Assembly (NCBI GenBank): GCA_021841005.1
Contig: JAKBVZ010000006.1
Span: 1 to 57,027 of the forward strand
Source: Actinomycetes bacterium
GTDB lineage: Bacteria; Actinomycetota; Acidimicrobiia; Acidimicrobiales; JAMCPL01
DNA length: 57,027 nucleotides
Direction of reading: 5' to 3'
Each line of letters begins with the position of its first letter. Position 1 is the stretch's first letter. Both the position numbers and the translations under genes were made by a program. This document shows, one piece after another, positions 8,898-17,113 of the stretch. Below the pieces are notes generated by a model, which had not been told where the DNA came from, did not search any database, and saw nothing but the letters and a program-made list of their open reading frames with translations.

Positions 8898-9904
8898 GAC
8901 AACCTCCGCCGGTCGGCAAGTCGCATCACCGGCAGAGGCAGGTCGGTATTTCCCCCTGCGCCGGATATATTCCCAGGATCGAACTTCACCACTGCCGTAC
9001 CCGTGACAATGGTTTCAAGGAAGTCCTGCCCGCCCATCATGCCAATGGAGGAAACATCTATATCCACTCCCACGATACCGTCGCCAAGAGACGCCGCTTG
9101 GACCTCCATCCTGGAAATGGCAATCGAAACGCAATTGTCGAGCACTTCACTGAATTGCGACACCTCCGAGTTGCCCCATGACTGAGCCTGGCTGGCGGCC
9201 TGCCATCCGGCATAAGCCCGTATCGCCGAAACTCCAACCACGAGTGCCGACGGAACGTATCCGGCCCGGAGCAATTTGGCGAAATCTTGCCCTGAAAGAT
9301 GTGATGTGAACGGTATCGCCTGAAGGGGAACGCCAGGCGCCGTAATGGCGGTCCCGGTTGCATAGAAATCCACTCCCACGACCGGGCTGGATATCCGTTT
9401 GAGCTTCAGGCGTACACCGACCACCCCGTGGGCGCCGAACGATCTGGCCTCATCGACCATCCGCTGCATGGCCATACTGGCGGCAGACAGGATGCCGTGC
9501 TCATACCAGTCCTGCTCTACGTTTGCTCCCCTGCCCATGGTGGAACCGTATCCCCCGTAACCTCCGAGGCCGAGCATCCCGAGCCCACCGGAAATACCCG
9601 ATCCACCATAGGATCCCTGGCCTCCAGAGATAAGCGTGCCGCCAGCCGAGCTGAACGCTCCCATGCGGTACACCGAGGTGCCAAGCACCAGGCCCAACGG
9701 CTGGAACCCTGCGCCACGAATAGCTGCCAGTTCGGGTACCGAAAGACCTGAGCCCCAGGCTCCGCCTGAACGAGCCGGCAGGACCGCGGCATCGAACTCC
9801 TCCTCTGCCCCCTGACCTGGCTCCTCAGGCCGACCTTGCCGCCCAGTGCTGCGCCTTCCAGACTGACCGGCTTCCGGGTTGCCCGGGTTTCCAGCGACTA
9901 CCAC
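8894..9904 (-). CDS. Tandem YbjQ-like protein, copy 2
   Basis: A 336-residue paralogue of its two neighbours, with two YbjQ-like units: GLSVPELAAIRGAGFQPLGL with GTSVYRMG, and HLSGQDFAKLLRAGYVPSAL with a following SAIRAY. Each closes with a GVVGVRLKL or GIVGVDIDV strand and a TGTAI or TGTAV strand. A Gly/Tyr/Ser-rich insert of about 45 residues sits after the first GTSVYRMG. In unit 2 the usual SCVYHV block has become ISAIRAY, so that copy has diverged. The start is a GTG at 9904 with GGGAG upstream; the copy-1 gene ends 25 bp before it. The function is unknown beyond the family. Confidence 0.75.
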   Translation of the reverse strand: MVVAGNPGNPEAGQSGRRSTGRQGRPEEPGQGAEEEFDAAVLPARSGGAWGSGLSVPELAAIRGAGFQPLGLVLGTSVYRMGAFSSAGGTLISGGQGSYGGSGISGGLGMLGLGGYGGYGSTMGRGANVEQDWYEHGILSAASMAMQRMVDEARSFGAHGVVGVRLKLKRISSPVVGVDFYATGTAITAPGVPLQAIPFTSHLSGQDFAKLLRAGYVPSALVVGVSAIRAYAGWQAASQAQSWGNSEVSQFSEVLDNCVSIAISRMEVQAASLGDGIVGVDIDVSSIGMMGGQDFLETIVTGTAVVKFDPGNISGAGGNTDLPLPVMRLADRRRLS

Positions 9905-9929
9905 GGTCGAATCACTCCCAACGATCCGC

Positions 9930-10814
9930 TCAACGATCCAGGGAGAGCATCATCTGTGGCTTCTCTATGACGTGGTTGTCTCTTATGGGTCTGATCGCCG
10001 TACCAACGGCAAAGAACTCGATCACATGGCTTCCCCAGAAGTGCGACTTCTCCACCATCTGCACCCCCACGATTCCCTCTGCACCCAATCGCTCGGCTTC
10101 GTCCTGCATCCTCGTCATGGCCAGTTCCCTTGCTTCATAGAGCGCCTGGGTAAAAGGAACCAGCTCACTGTTGTTACCGGTCTGCGCTACCACATTAGCC
10201 AGATTCCTGTGCCCAACATGGTACACGCAAGTACCCATCACGAGGCCAAGGGGCATGTACCCGGACTGTACAAGCGTCCAGAAATCCTGGCCTGACAGGT
10301 CACTGGTGAACGGCGCGCCCAGTGGATTGCGCCAACTCATTGGAGCATCCTTGGACTCTATGGCAGTTCCTATCGCGATGAACTCCGCTGAGTGCGGTCC
10401 CCAATCGTAAAAATTCACATCGAGGCGCACACCAACGACTCCATCCGCATCGAGAACTTTCGCCTCTGCCTCCATGCGCGACATTGCCAACTCCCTGGCC
10501 GTGTACATCGCCTGTGACAGCTTATCCAATTCCCTGTTCTTCGACCAGGAACGCCCCTGCAGTCCTATATGATAGATGGAGCTGCCGAATACAAGCCCCT
10601 TCGGATTGAAGCCCGCCTCCTTGACGAGGAGGAATTCGTTGACCGAGAGGTCTGAGGTGAACAGACCTGCCTTCCCGTCACGTCCCCCAAGTTCTGCAAG
10701 CCTGCTCAGGGCATCCTTCGGAAGACCTATGCTGCTTGGATCGAGTGACTCAACGGCTTGCTGCTCCCTTGGAGCGAGCTGTTTGTCATCCTGCACCACC
10801 TTGTCCTTTGCCAT
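9930..10814 (-). CDS. Tandem YbjQ-like protein, copy 1
   Basis: A 294-residue protein and the cleanest of the three paralogues. Unit 1 is LFTSDLSVNEFLLVKEAGFN, FGSSIYHIG, ARELAMSRMEAEA, DGVVGVRLDV, FIAIGTAI. Unit 2 is FTSDLSGQDFWTLVQSGYMP, GTCVYHVG, ARELAMTRMQDEA, EGIVGVQMVE, FFAVGTAI. Both units seem complete. The start at 10814 (MAKDKVVQ) has a strong AAGGAG site six bases upstream; a longer reading to 10862 lacks one. It is the first gene of the minus-strand cluster, and its promoter should lie in 10815-10972. Confidence 0.78.
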   Translation of the reverse strand: MAKDKVVQDDKQLAPREQQAVESLDPSSIGLPKDALSRLAELGGRDGKAGLFTSDLSVNEFLLVKEAGFNPKGLVFGSSIYHIGLQGRSWSKNRELDKLSQAMYTARELAMSRMEAEAKVLDADGVVGVRLDVNFYDWGPHSAEFIAIGTAIESKDAPMSWRNPLGAPFTSDLSGQDFWTLVQSGYMPLGLVMGTCVYHVGHRNLANVVAQTGNNSELVPFTQALYEARELAMTRMQDEAERLGAEGIVGVQMVEKSHFWGSHVIEFFAVGTAIRPIRDNHVIEKPQMMLSLDR

Positions 10815-10972
10815 GGGCTTCTCCTTTCCAGATAACCTCATTACCGCCTGATCACCGACCATTGCTTGGCCGTCTCCTGCCCCAGTCCGATGCTGTATCT
10901 ACGCCTTATCCAGGCCTTGATCCAAAGTCTTGATCCATACCCGGAGTAGAAGGTCGCTTGTTTGCTGCAACC

Positions 10973-11851
10973 CTATCTCCCCTTGAAATTGCCGGGCCTG
11001 CGTGCCATGACTGCAATTATACCCTCTAATGCATCCTCAGTGGCCAGCAGCTTCTCCTGCTCCAGGATTTCATAGTTGGTCGCCTCCCGCACCTTCTCGG
11101 CAAGCCCTGCACGCAACGTAGAATTCACCGCTCGAAGCGCCAGCGGAGCACCTTCAGCGATCTCGCTCGCCAGGTCTACGGCGGCCTGCCTCACCTGCTC
11201 TCTCGGAACGCAGGCATCCGCAAGACCGAGCTTCGTCGCCTCCTCTCCGTTGAACCGGCGACCAGTGAGCAGCATCAGGGCGGCCTTCGAGGGACCCAGA
11301 AGCTCCGGCAGGGTAACGGACAGTCCGAATCCCTGGTGAATACCGAGGCGCACAAAATTGGCGGAAAAACGTGCCTCCGGGCAGGTGACTCTCAGGTTTG
11401 CCACCATGGCAAGTCCCAATCCTCCGCCGACAGCAGGACCATGGACAGCAGCCACTACAGGTATGGAAACAGAGAACATCCGGTAGGCAGCGGCATAGAG
11501 CCTACGAGCGGGCGACAAACCGCCATCCTGTTCCACTATGCCCTCGCTGTCTCCAGGCTCAGCTGAGAAGTTCGCCCCAGCACAGAACGACCGCCCCTCT
11601 GCGGCAAGCACCACCGCTCTCACTCCCAGATCGCCGTCCAATGCCTCGAGGGCTGATGCTACCGCCTCCACCAATCCTGGGGTGAGAAAGTTGTGAGGCG
11701 GTTTGCGCATCTCGATGATGCCGACATGGTTGCGGATGTCTACGCTTACCTCTTCTTCTGTTCCCGTCAAGCCATCGTGCTTCCCGCCAGGTTGCATGGC
11801 AGCATCTTCAGCATTCCCGGCATCTTCTGTATCTTCGGTAGCAGCGAACAT
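10973..11851 (-). CDS. Enoyl-CoA hydratase/isomerase family protein
   Basis: A crotonase-fold enzyme acting on acyl-CoA thioesters. The 292 residues include the oxyanion-hole segments AEGRSFCAGANFSAE and HGPAVGGGLGLAMVANLRV, and the LGIHQGFGLSVTLPELLG stretch of the family. The Glu normally found at the first catalytic position of hydratases (GxNLGxxPGxGG region) is not obvious in VRLGIHQGFGLS, so isomerase or another crotonase activity is possible. An acidic N-terminal extension of about 35 residues (EDTEDAGNAEDAA) precedes the domain. It is divergent from the acs gene, with 189 bp between the two starts. Confidence 0.82.
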   Translation of the reverse strand: MFAATEDTEDAGNAEDAAMQPGGKHDGLTGTEEEVSVDIRNHVGIIEMRKPPHNFLTPGLVEAVASALEALDGDLGVRAVVLAAEGRSFCAGANFSAEPGDSEGIVEQDGGLSPARRLYAAAYRMFSVSIPVVAAVHGPAVGGGLGLAMVANLRVTCPEARFSANFVRLGIHQGFGLSVTLPELLGPSKAALMLLTGRRFNGEEATKLGLADACVPREQVRQAAVDLASEIAEGAPLALRAVNSTLRAGLAEKVREATNYEILEQEKLLATEDALEGIIAVMARRPGNFKGR

Positions 11852-12040
11852 AATATCCAGATATTACACCTAGTGGATCTTGCATACGAATACAAGATAT
11901 TTTAGTTGCACTTTACCTGGATGCCTCTGGTGTGACAAGGTATTGTGTACTATGAGCTACGTACGTCGAAGTACCTGCACTGTGGAGTTCGACCAGCAAG
12001 AGAACCATCCATGGTTGCCGGAGAGAGGAGGATACCCATA

Positions 12041-14074
12041 GTGGTGACCAATGAGAATGAAGGCGCGGAAGCAGCCGAGATAGCAGTGCACTGGCAGGAG
12101 GAGGAGTACTATCACGCTCCACCAAGCTTTGTGGAACAGGCGAATCTGAAGGATCCCCAGATTTTCGAACGCTATTCCATCGAACACTTCCCTGATTACT
12201 ACAAGGAGTTTGGCGAGATGCTTGACTGGTACAAGCCGTGGGATACGCTGTTCGACTCGAGCAACCCGCCGTTCTGGCGCTGGTTTGTGGGCGGTGAGCT
12301 GAACGCCTCATTCAACTGCGTGGACAGGCACTTGGATGCTTACAAGAACAAGGCAGCTCTCTACTTCGTGCCCGAGCCGGAGGGGGAACCAATCGTAGCG
12401 CTCACCTACCAGGAACTATCTGTCCAGGTCAACGAGCTCGCCGCCTACCTTCGCGACGGGCTGAACCTGAAAAGAGGTGATCGGGTCACCATCCACATGC
12501 CCATGGTACCGGAGCTGGCTGTTACCATGCTGGCCTGCGCCAGGCTGGGAATCATCCATTCCGTAGTCTTCGGCGGTTTCAGCGCCCAGGCATGTGCGGA
12601 TCGCATGGTTGACTCTGACAGCTCGGTACTCATCACCATGGACGGTTACTGGCGAGACGGGAAGTGGCTGGATCACAAGGAAAAGGCGGACGAGACGGTC
12701 AGGGCCGCCGGAAAGGCAGGACACGCAGTCCGTGCAGTACTCATATTCGAGCGTTACCCCGGAGAGTACCGGAGTGGCTTTGGAATAGTCGAAGACCGTG
12801 ACATCATCTTGAATGATGTCCTGAGCCAGTATGCCGGCGAGCGGGTGGAACCGGAGCACATGGCTGCCGACGACACCCTTTTCCTAATGTATACCAGCGG
12901 TTCCACGGGCAAGCCGAAGGCTGCACAACATTCCACCGGCGGCTACCTCTCCTACGTAACGGCTATGTCCAAGTGGATCCTAGACATCAAACCGACCGAC
13001 GTCTACTGGTGCATGGCCGACATTGGCTGGATTACCGGCCATTCCTTCATCGTCTACGGCCCGCTTTCACTCGGTGCATCATCCATAATCTACGAGGGCG
13101 TCCCCTCCTGCCCTGATGCCGGACGGCCCTGGCGGGTGGCAAAAAGGCTGGACGTCAACATCTTCCATACTTCTCCCACGGCCATTCGCAGCTTGCGCAA
13201 ACTCGGGCCTGAAGAGCCTACCAAGTACGACTATAATTTTAAGCTCATGGTCACGGTGGGCGAGCCGATAGAGCCGGATGTATGGCGCTGGTACTACAAT
13301 ACCGTCGGAAAGGGCAACGTGGCCATAGTGGATACCTGGTGGCAGACCGAGAACGGCGGGTTCCTATGCAGCACCGTACCGGCCCTGGCCCCCATGAAGC
13401 CAGGAAGCACGGGGCCCGGAGTACCTGGCATCCATCCGGTGATATATGACGAGGACGGCAACGAGGTCCCGCCGGGGTCCGGCAAGGGCGGCAACATCTG
13501 CATACGCAACCCGTGGCCCGGCCTGATGATGGGAATATGGGGAGATCCAGACCGCTATGTAGCGACTTACTACCAGAGATACTGCAAGGACCCGGAGAGC
13601 AAGGACTGGCAAGACTGGCCCTACTTTGCAGGAGATGGTGCAATGCAGGCGCCGGACGGCTACTACCGCATATTGGGCCGCATAGACGACGTGATCAATG
13701 TAGCTGGCCATAGGCTTGGCACAAAAGAAATAGAGTCGGCAGTCCTAGAGGTGAAAGGGGTGGCCGAAGCAGCCGTCATAGCAGCGACGGACGCGATAAA
13801 GGGTGTGATACCCGAGATTTACGTCACCCTGCAACCCGGAGTTACCCCATCCGAGCAATTGCAGAAGTCCGTGGTAGACGTAATAGTTCGCGACATAGGC
13901 CCCATCGCCCGTCCGCGCAAAGTGTGGCTGGTGCCGGACCTCCCCAAGACGCGGTCCGGTAAGATCATGAGACGCGTGCTTGCATCCATCAGCAACAACA
14001 AGGACACAGGAGATGTCACCAGTCTGGCCAATCCGGAGATAGTCGAGGAAATCCGGCGCACGGTGTCCGGATAG
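12041..14074 (+). CDS. acs: Acetyl-CoA synthetase (AMP-forming)
   Basis: Activates acetate (or a close short acyl acid) with ATP to give acyl-AMP and then acyl-CoA. Over 677 residues it shows the AMP-binding P-loop YTSGSTGKPKAAQHSTGGYL, VDTWWQTE, the GDGAMQAPDGYYRILGRIDD core and the C-terminal LPKTRSGKIMRRVL, whose Lys is acetylated in well-studied relatives to silence the enzyme. I chose the GTG at 12041 because GAGAGGAGG lies nine bases upstream; the frame is open back to 11945 without a ribosome-binding site. The region GDPDRYVATYYQRYCKDPES, before the hinge, is longer than in enterobacterial Acs. Confidence 0.9.
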   Translation: MVTNENEGAEAAEIAVHWQEEEYYHAPPSFVEQANLKDPQIFERYSIEHFPDYYKEFGEMLDWYKPWDTLFDSSNPPFWRWFVGGELNASFNCVDRHLDAYKNKAALYFVPEPEGEPIVALTYQELSVQVNELAAYLRDGLNLKRGDRVTIHMPMVPELAVTMLACARLGIIHSVVFGGFSAQACADRMVDSDSSVLITMDGYWRDGKWLDHKEKADETVRAAGKAGHAVRAVLIFERYPGEYRSGFGIVEDRDIILNDVLSQYAGERVEPEHMAADDTLFLMYTSGSTGKPKAAQHSTGGYLSYVTAMSKWILDIKPTDVYWCMADIGWITGHSFIVYGPLSLGASSIIYEGVPSCPDAGRPWRVAKRLDVNIFHTSPTAIRSLRKLGPEEPTKYDYNFKLMVTVGEPIEPDVWRWYYNTVGKGNVAIVDTWWQTENGGFLCSTVPALAPMKPGSTGPGVPGIHPVIYDEDGNEVPPGSGKGGNICIRNPWPGLMMGIWGDPDRYVATYYQRYCKDPESKDWQDWPYFAGDGAMQAPDGYYRILGRIDDVINVAGHRLGTKEIESAVLEVKGVAEAAVIAATDAIKGVIPEIYVTLQPGVTPSEQLQKSVVDVIVRDIGPIARPRKVWLVPDLPKTRSGKIMRRVLASISNNKDTGDVTSLANPEIVEEIRRTVSG

Positions 14075-14332
14075 CTGCCGGCAAACGCTCGACCGTAGCT
14101 GTCGTAGCCAGGCCTTATGTATCGCGCCGAGCTTGATCACAAAACGCTAGACTTCGCCTGACGCTCCAGCGCATCATGCCAGGCAGGTCTTTACAAGATG
14201 CAGCCGAGCGGCTAGCGTTTCTGTATGTTCGGTAGTAGATCGCCGCGATGGGACAAGCCATTCTCGAAAGAACGCCACCCGTCGAACCTTGGGGGTGTGG
14301 CAAGTCCAAAATCCACTCTTCCTGGCAGGGCC
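14075..14332. other. Intergenic region with a long-range inverted repeat
   Basis: AAACGCTAG (14142-14150) is the exact complement of 14212-14220, bracketing 61 bp. The gap lies between the acs stop and the most likely start of the next gene. No terminator with a U-run is seen. The frame of the next gene stays open back to 14225, so part of this stretch could be coding. Confidence 0.4.
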
Positions 14333-15946
14333 ATGCATCAAACACCCGACAAGACCGTTCCCGCTTGGCCTCTAATCGTGCTGGTGGCTCTGGTGGTGAT
14401 ACTGATGGAGTCTGGAGCATTACCTGCCTGGCCGGGCATCACCCACGAGGTGGCCCTCCCGCCGCTCGGGCTGATCTCGGACATAGGCCTGCTGCTGGCG
14501 AGATCACCATCATTTGTGGTTTTCGTTGCACTACTGGTCGCCGACTTGGTGATACGCTCCACGATTCTCTCGTTTCTCATAGCTTTTACCTGGAGCGGCA
14601 GGGTCTGGTGGCTGGCACTGCGCTTTTACCTAGTGGCATTGATCCCTTCATATATTGCGGCGGAGCTTGTCTATTCCGGGCAGGCGATCCTGTATTCTCC
14701 CCTGTTCTGGGCAGGCCTGGTGATGGCAGTATTGGTGGCACTGATAATGTCGCCTCTTATATGGCGCCGGGATGCCGGCAGGACAAGAGGCAGATGGTCT
14801 CGTGACGCGTCGTGGACGAACCTTTCTCCCCATGGCGGGCTATTTGAGGCCATGAAGTCTGGGCTGCGATCGGGTTTCAACATGCCGGTAATGATGGCTT
14901 ATTTACTGGCGCTGACCCTCATCGGAGCAGGTGTGGCTGGTGCAACCAGTGCAGGCAGGGCCGGAGATATGCTGGGCGTGGTCATTTCGGGAATACTCAC
15001 CTTCTACGCGGCTCGCTACCTTCATTCCGGTCATGCTGGCAGGGCATCGAATATATCCGTGGAGATGAAGAGGCTGCTTGCGTGGATTGCGGTTGCTACA
15101 CTGGTCATAGCTGGGGTGGCTTTCCCGGTAAGGGTTCCCGAACTTTCCGGGCCGCCGCCGCATTTACGAGGGAGTCTCTTTCTAGTGGCAGGAATAGATA
15201 CTGCCAGCGGGTATGGAGCGCTGTTTGGCCTACGGCCAGAGGCGATAGGCTTTACCTGCAGCGATACCACTTACTATTCCTATGCTGGACTGGGAAACGG
15301 AGCAGCTCAGGGAGAGGCAAGATGCCCCATAAGATCCGGCAAGCCATATAGGCGACGAGACACCATGCAACCGTTGAGCAGGTCGGCACTGCTGTTCAGA
15401 AAAGAAGTAGAGCATCTGCCATCCCCGGTTACAGTGGTGGCACATTCGTCTGGGGCCTGGGTGGTGTGGGACGCGCTAAAAGGATGGAGGGGGAGCCCCG
15501 TAAGGGAGGTGGTCCTGCTCGGGCCGATGTCTCATTCCATCGGTTATGCAGTAGGTAAGTCCGGTACCGGGATTGCCGGATCTCTCGGTTTACGGATGAT
15601 CACCAAGCTGGGCAGATCAATCAATTTTGGTACAGTGACATCGCGTAGCCCGTTGCTGATCAGAATGGCGGCGGGCCGCGATGCTCAAAGACTGTTTTCC
15701 GTTGCGTTACCCAGTGGAGTGAATGCGATTGCTGTTGAATCGGCTTACGATGCGAGCATGGCAGGTCAGGTGGCGGTGCCTCATGCGGTCCAAGGCTGTC
15801 CCTTGCTGCTCACTCATACAGAGATGGCCTACGCACCAGAGGTGATGTACGAGGTGAGCCGGTTCCTGCATGGACAGCGGAGCCAAGGGTGCTCGCTCGC
15901 TGATAGGTGGCCTTATGGCGTGGCCGCGGGCTGGCGGCTACCGTGA
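14333..15946 (+). CDS. Membrane protein with C-terminal alpha/beta-hydrolase domain
   Basis: A 537-residue protein with six or more hydrophobic segments in the first ~300 residues (for example PLIVLVALVVILMESGALPA and FVVFVALLVADLVIRSTIL), followed by a soluble domain predicted outside the membrane. That domain has VVAHSSGAWVVWDAL, a nucleophile-elbow-like serine motif, with VLLGPMS next and a late HTEMAY that could supply the catalytic His. This suggests a membrane-tethered esterase or lipase-like hydrolase. The substrate is unknown. The start is uncertain: ATG at 14333 gives a short cytoplasmic N-terminus, while ATG 14225 and GTG 14297 are in frame upstream. It converges on the GNAT gene. 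Confidence 0.65.
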   Translation: MHQTPDKTVPAWPLIVLVALVVILMESGALPAWPGITHEVALPPLGLISDIGLLLARSPSFVVFVALLVADLVIRSTILSFLIAFTWSGRVWWLALRFYLVALIPSYIAAELVYSGQAILYSPLFWAGLVMAVLVALIMSPLIWRRDAGRTRGRWSRDASWTNLSPHGGLFEAMKSGLRSGFNMPVMMAYLLALTLIGAGVAGATSAGRAGDMLGVVISGILTFYAARYLHSGHAGRASNISVEMKRLLAWIAVATLVIAGVAFPVRVPELSGPPPHLRGSLFLVAGIDTASGYGALFGLRPEAIGFTCSDTTYYSYAGLGNGAAQGEARCPIRSGKPYRRRDTMQPLSRSALLFRKEVEHLPSPVTVVAHSSGAWVVWDALKGWRGSPVREVVLLGPMSHSIGYAVGKSGTGIAGSLGLRMITKLGRSINFGTVTSRSPLLIRMAAGRDAQRLFSVALPSGVNAIAVESAYDASMAGQVAVPHAVQGCPLLLTHTEMAYAPEVMYEVSRFLHGQRSQGCSLADRWPYGVAAGWRLP

Positions 15947-15970
15947 TCGCTGTATCTTACCTCGTGGCTG

Positions 15971-16657
15971 TTAGGCTAGGTCCTGCACCATGAGTTGGCT
16001 ATGCAGGCGCTTACCGTCTCTGGAACGCAGGCCCGGGACAGGGGGCTGCTTGCCTATTTTCCGGAACCCCATGGATTCGAAGAAAGCGATTGCAGCATGA
16101 TTCTCGGCCAGTGTACCCAAGTGGCACCCTGGTATATCTTCAGCACGCAAGGTGTCGAGCCAGCATCTCATGAGTGCTGCGCCGGCACCCTTGCCTCTTG
16201 CTTCGGGTAGCAGGTCTATGTGCAGATGGGCAGGCCAGCGCGGGTCGAGCAAGGTGGAATGGTCCAGCCTGCGCATCACGGTGTCGGCAACAATATCACG
16301 AGCTGATCGCCATATAAAACCGGCAGTTCCAGGCATGAAAGCTATGCCTCTCGTGACGACATGTCGCATTACTACCCTTTCCGGTGTCCATGCACGCCTA
16401 CTGTCTTTGCAGCCCAGCAGGTAACCAATCACCTCACCATCCTTTGCCTCGACCACAAATGACGATTCGGGCTCGTGGTCTGTGTAGTAGCCGGAGAATG
16501 CGTCGGCCAGGCTCTTGGCATCTCTCCACTGCCAGTCGATGGGCTCCCCCATGTATCCGGTCACGTAACAGACATACCTCACGCTGGCACGATCCTTTGC
16601 CTCGTAAGGCCTTACCGTCAGGTCACCAATATGTACGATACTACCCTGTTCGTCCAC
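15971..16657 (-). CDS. GNAT-family N-acetyltransferase
   Basis: A 228-residue acetyl-CoA-dependent acyltransferase. The acetyl-CoA-binding motif A is clear in LHIDLLPEARGKGAGAALMR (R/Q-x-x-G-x-G/A), with motif B in NHAAIAFFESMGFRKIG. The long N-terminal half (YVCYVTGYMGEPIDWQ and the ESSFVVEAKDGEVIGYLLG strand) resembles GNATs found with glycosidases or in sugar contexts. I prefer the GTG at 16657, which has AGGAGG six bases upstream; the TTG at 16663 abuts that site. The acceptor substrate is unknown. Confidence 0.8.
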   Translation of the reverse strand: MDEQGSIVHIGDLTVRPYEAKDRASVRYVCYVTGYMGEPIDWQWRDAKSLADAFSGYYTDHEPESSFVVEAKDGEVIGYLLGCKDSRRAWTPERVVMRHVVTRGIAFMPGTAGFIWRSARDIVADTVMRRLDHSTLLDPRWPAHLHIDLLPEARGKGAGAALMRCWLDTLRAEDIPGCHLGTLAENHAAIAFFESMGFRKIGKQPPVPGLRSRDGKRLHSQLMVQDLA

Positions 16658-16705
16658 TTCCAACCTCCTGCACCTTATGGCACCGATTTGCCTGCCCGCA
16701 AGCTA

Positions 16706-16942
16706 AGAGGCTCAGCGGATAGGCATCTCGGGCTCGTCGTCCCCCTGACTTCGCATTTCTGTGTTGTCGTCGTTGTCCATGCACGGAAGCTAGCCCTTCC
16801 TTCTCCGCCTTGCACTGCTCGCCCGGATGAACGACTTCCTGATCCAAGCCAGCAATCCGCCAAGTCGCTGCGGCCACTATGCCGCAGCCCGTGCGCTGGA
16901 CTACGACTTCCTGATCCAAGCTGCCTATCCGCTGAGCCTCTA
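16706..16942. mobile_element. 237-bp segment bounded by 20-bp perfect inverted repeats (MITE-like)
   Basis: Positions 16706-16725 and 16923-16942 are exact inverted copies, and they enclose the locus-4 palindromic element and its 18-bp flanking direct repeats. No transposase is encoded and no clear target duplication is seen outside the ends. It lies in the 456-bp gap 16658-17113 upstream of the GNAT gene. The rest of that gap (16943-17113) shows nothing I can name. A non-autonomous element is one reading; a large cruciform or RNA hairpin is another. Confidence 0.5.
16831..16920. repeat. Palindromic element, locus 4 (intergenic)
   Basis: The hairpin arms are 16867-16874 (GCTGCGGC) and 16881-16888 (GCCGCAGC) with loop CACTAT, followed by CCGTGCGCTGG. 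The flanking direct repeats 16831-16848 and 16903-16920 are identical over 18 bp and have a 72-bp period. The core is identical to the copies in polA, but the flanks are unrelated. Confidence 0.85.
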
Positions 16943-17113
16943 ACTCGTTGGTAGATTATACCGCATAGCGGTGTTCGCTTACATGATTGGCTACGCCATT
17001 GGCTTGCCTCCTGTACCCGGCGTAACCATATGCATCACGTAGACCATTGGCGTAGGTAGGTCTTGTGGCGTAAGTGTCAACGGTCAATCCGAAACCGGTC
17101 GCAGGTAAACCGC

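Noticed and set aside
8325-9185. A 286-codon plus-strand ORF across the YbjQ-like genes
   Set aside because: It is antisense to two well-supported domain proteins and shows no recognisable domain.
16641-16919. A 92-codon minus-strand ORF with a CGIVAAA motif
   Set aside because: It spans the palindromic element and the inverted repeats, has no family match and no ribosome-binding site, and is better explained as repeat DNA that happens to be open.
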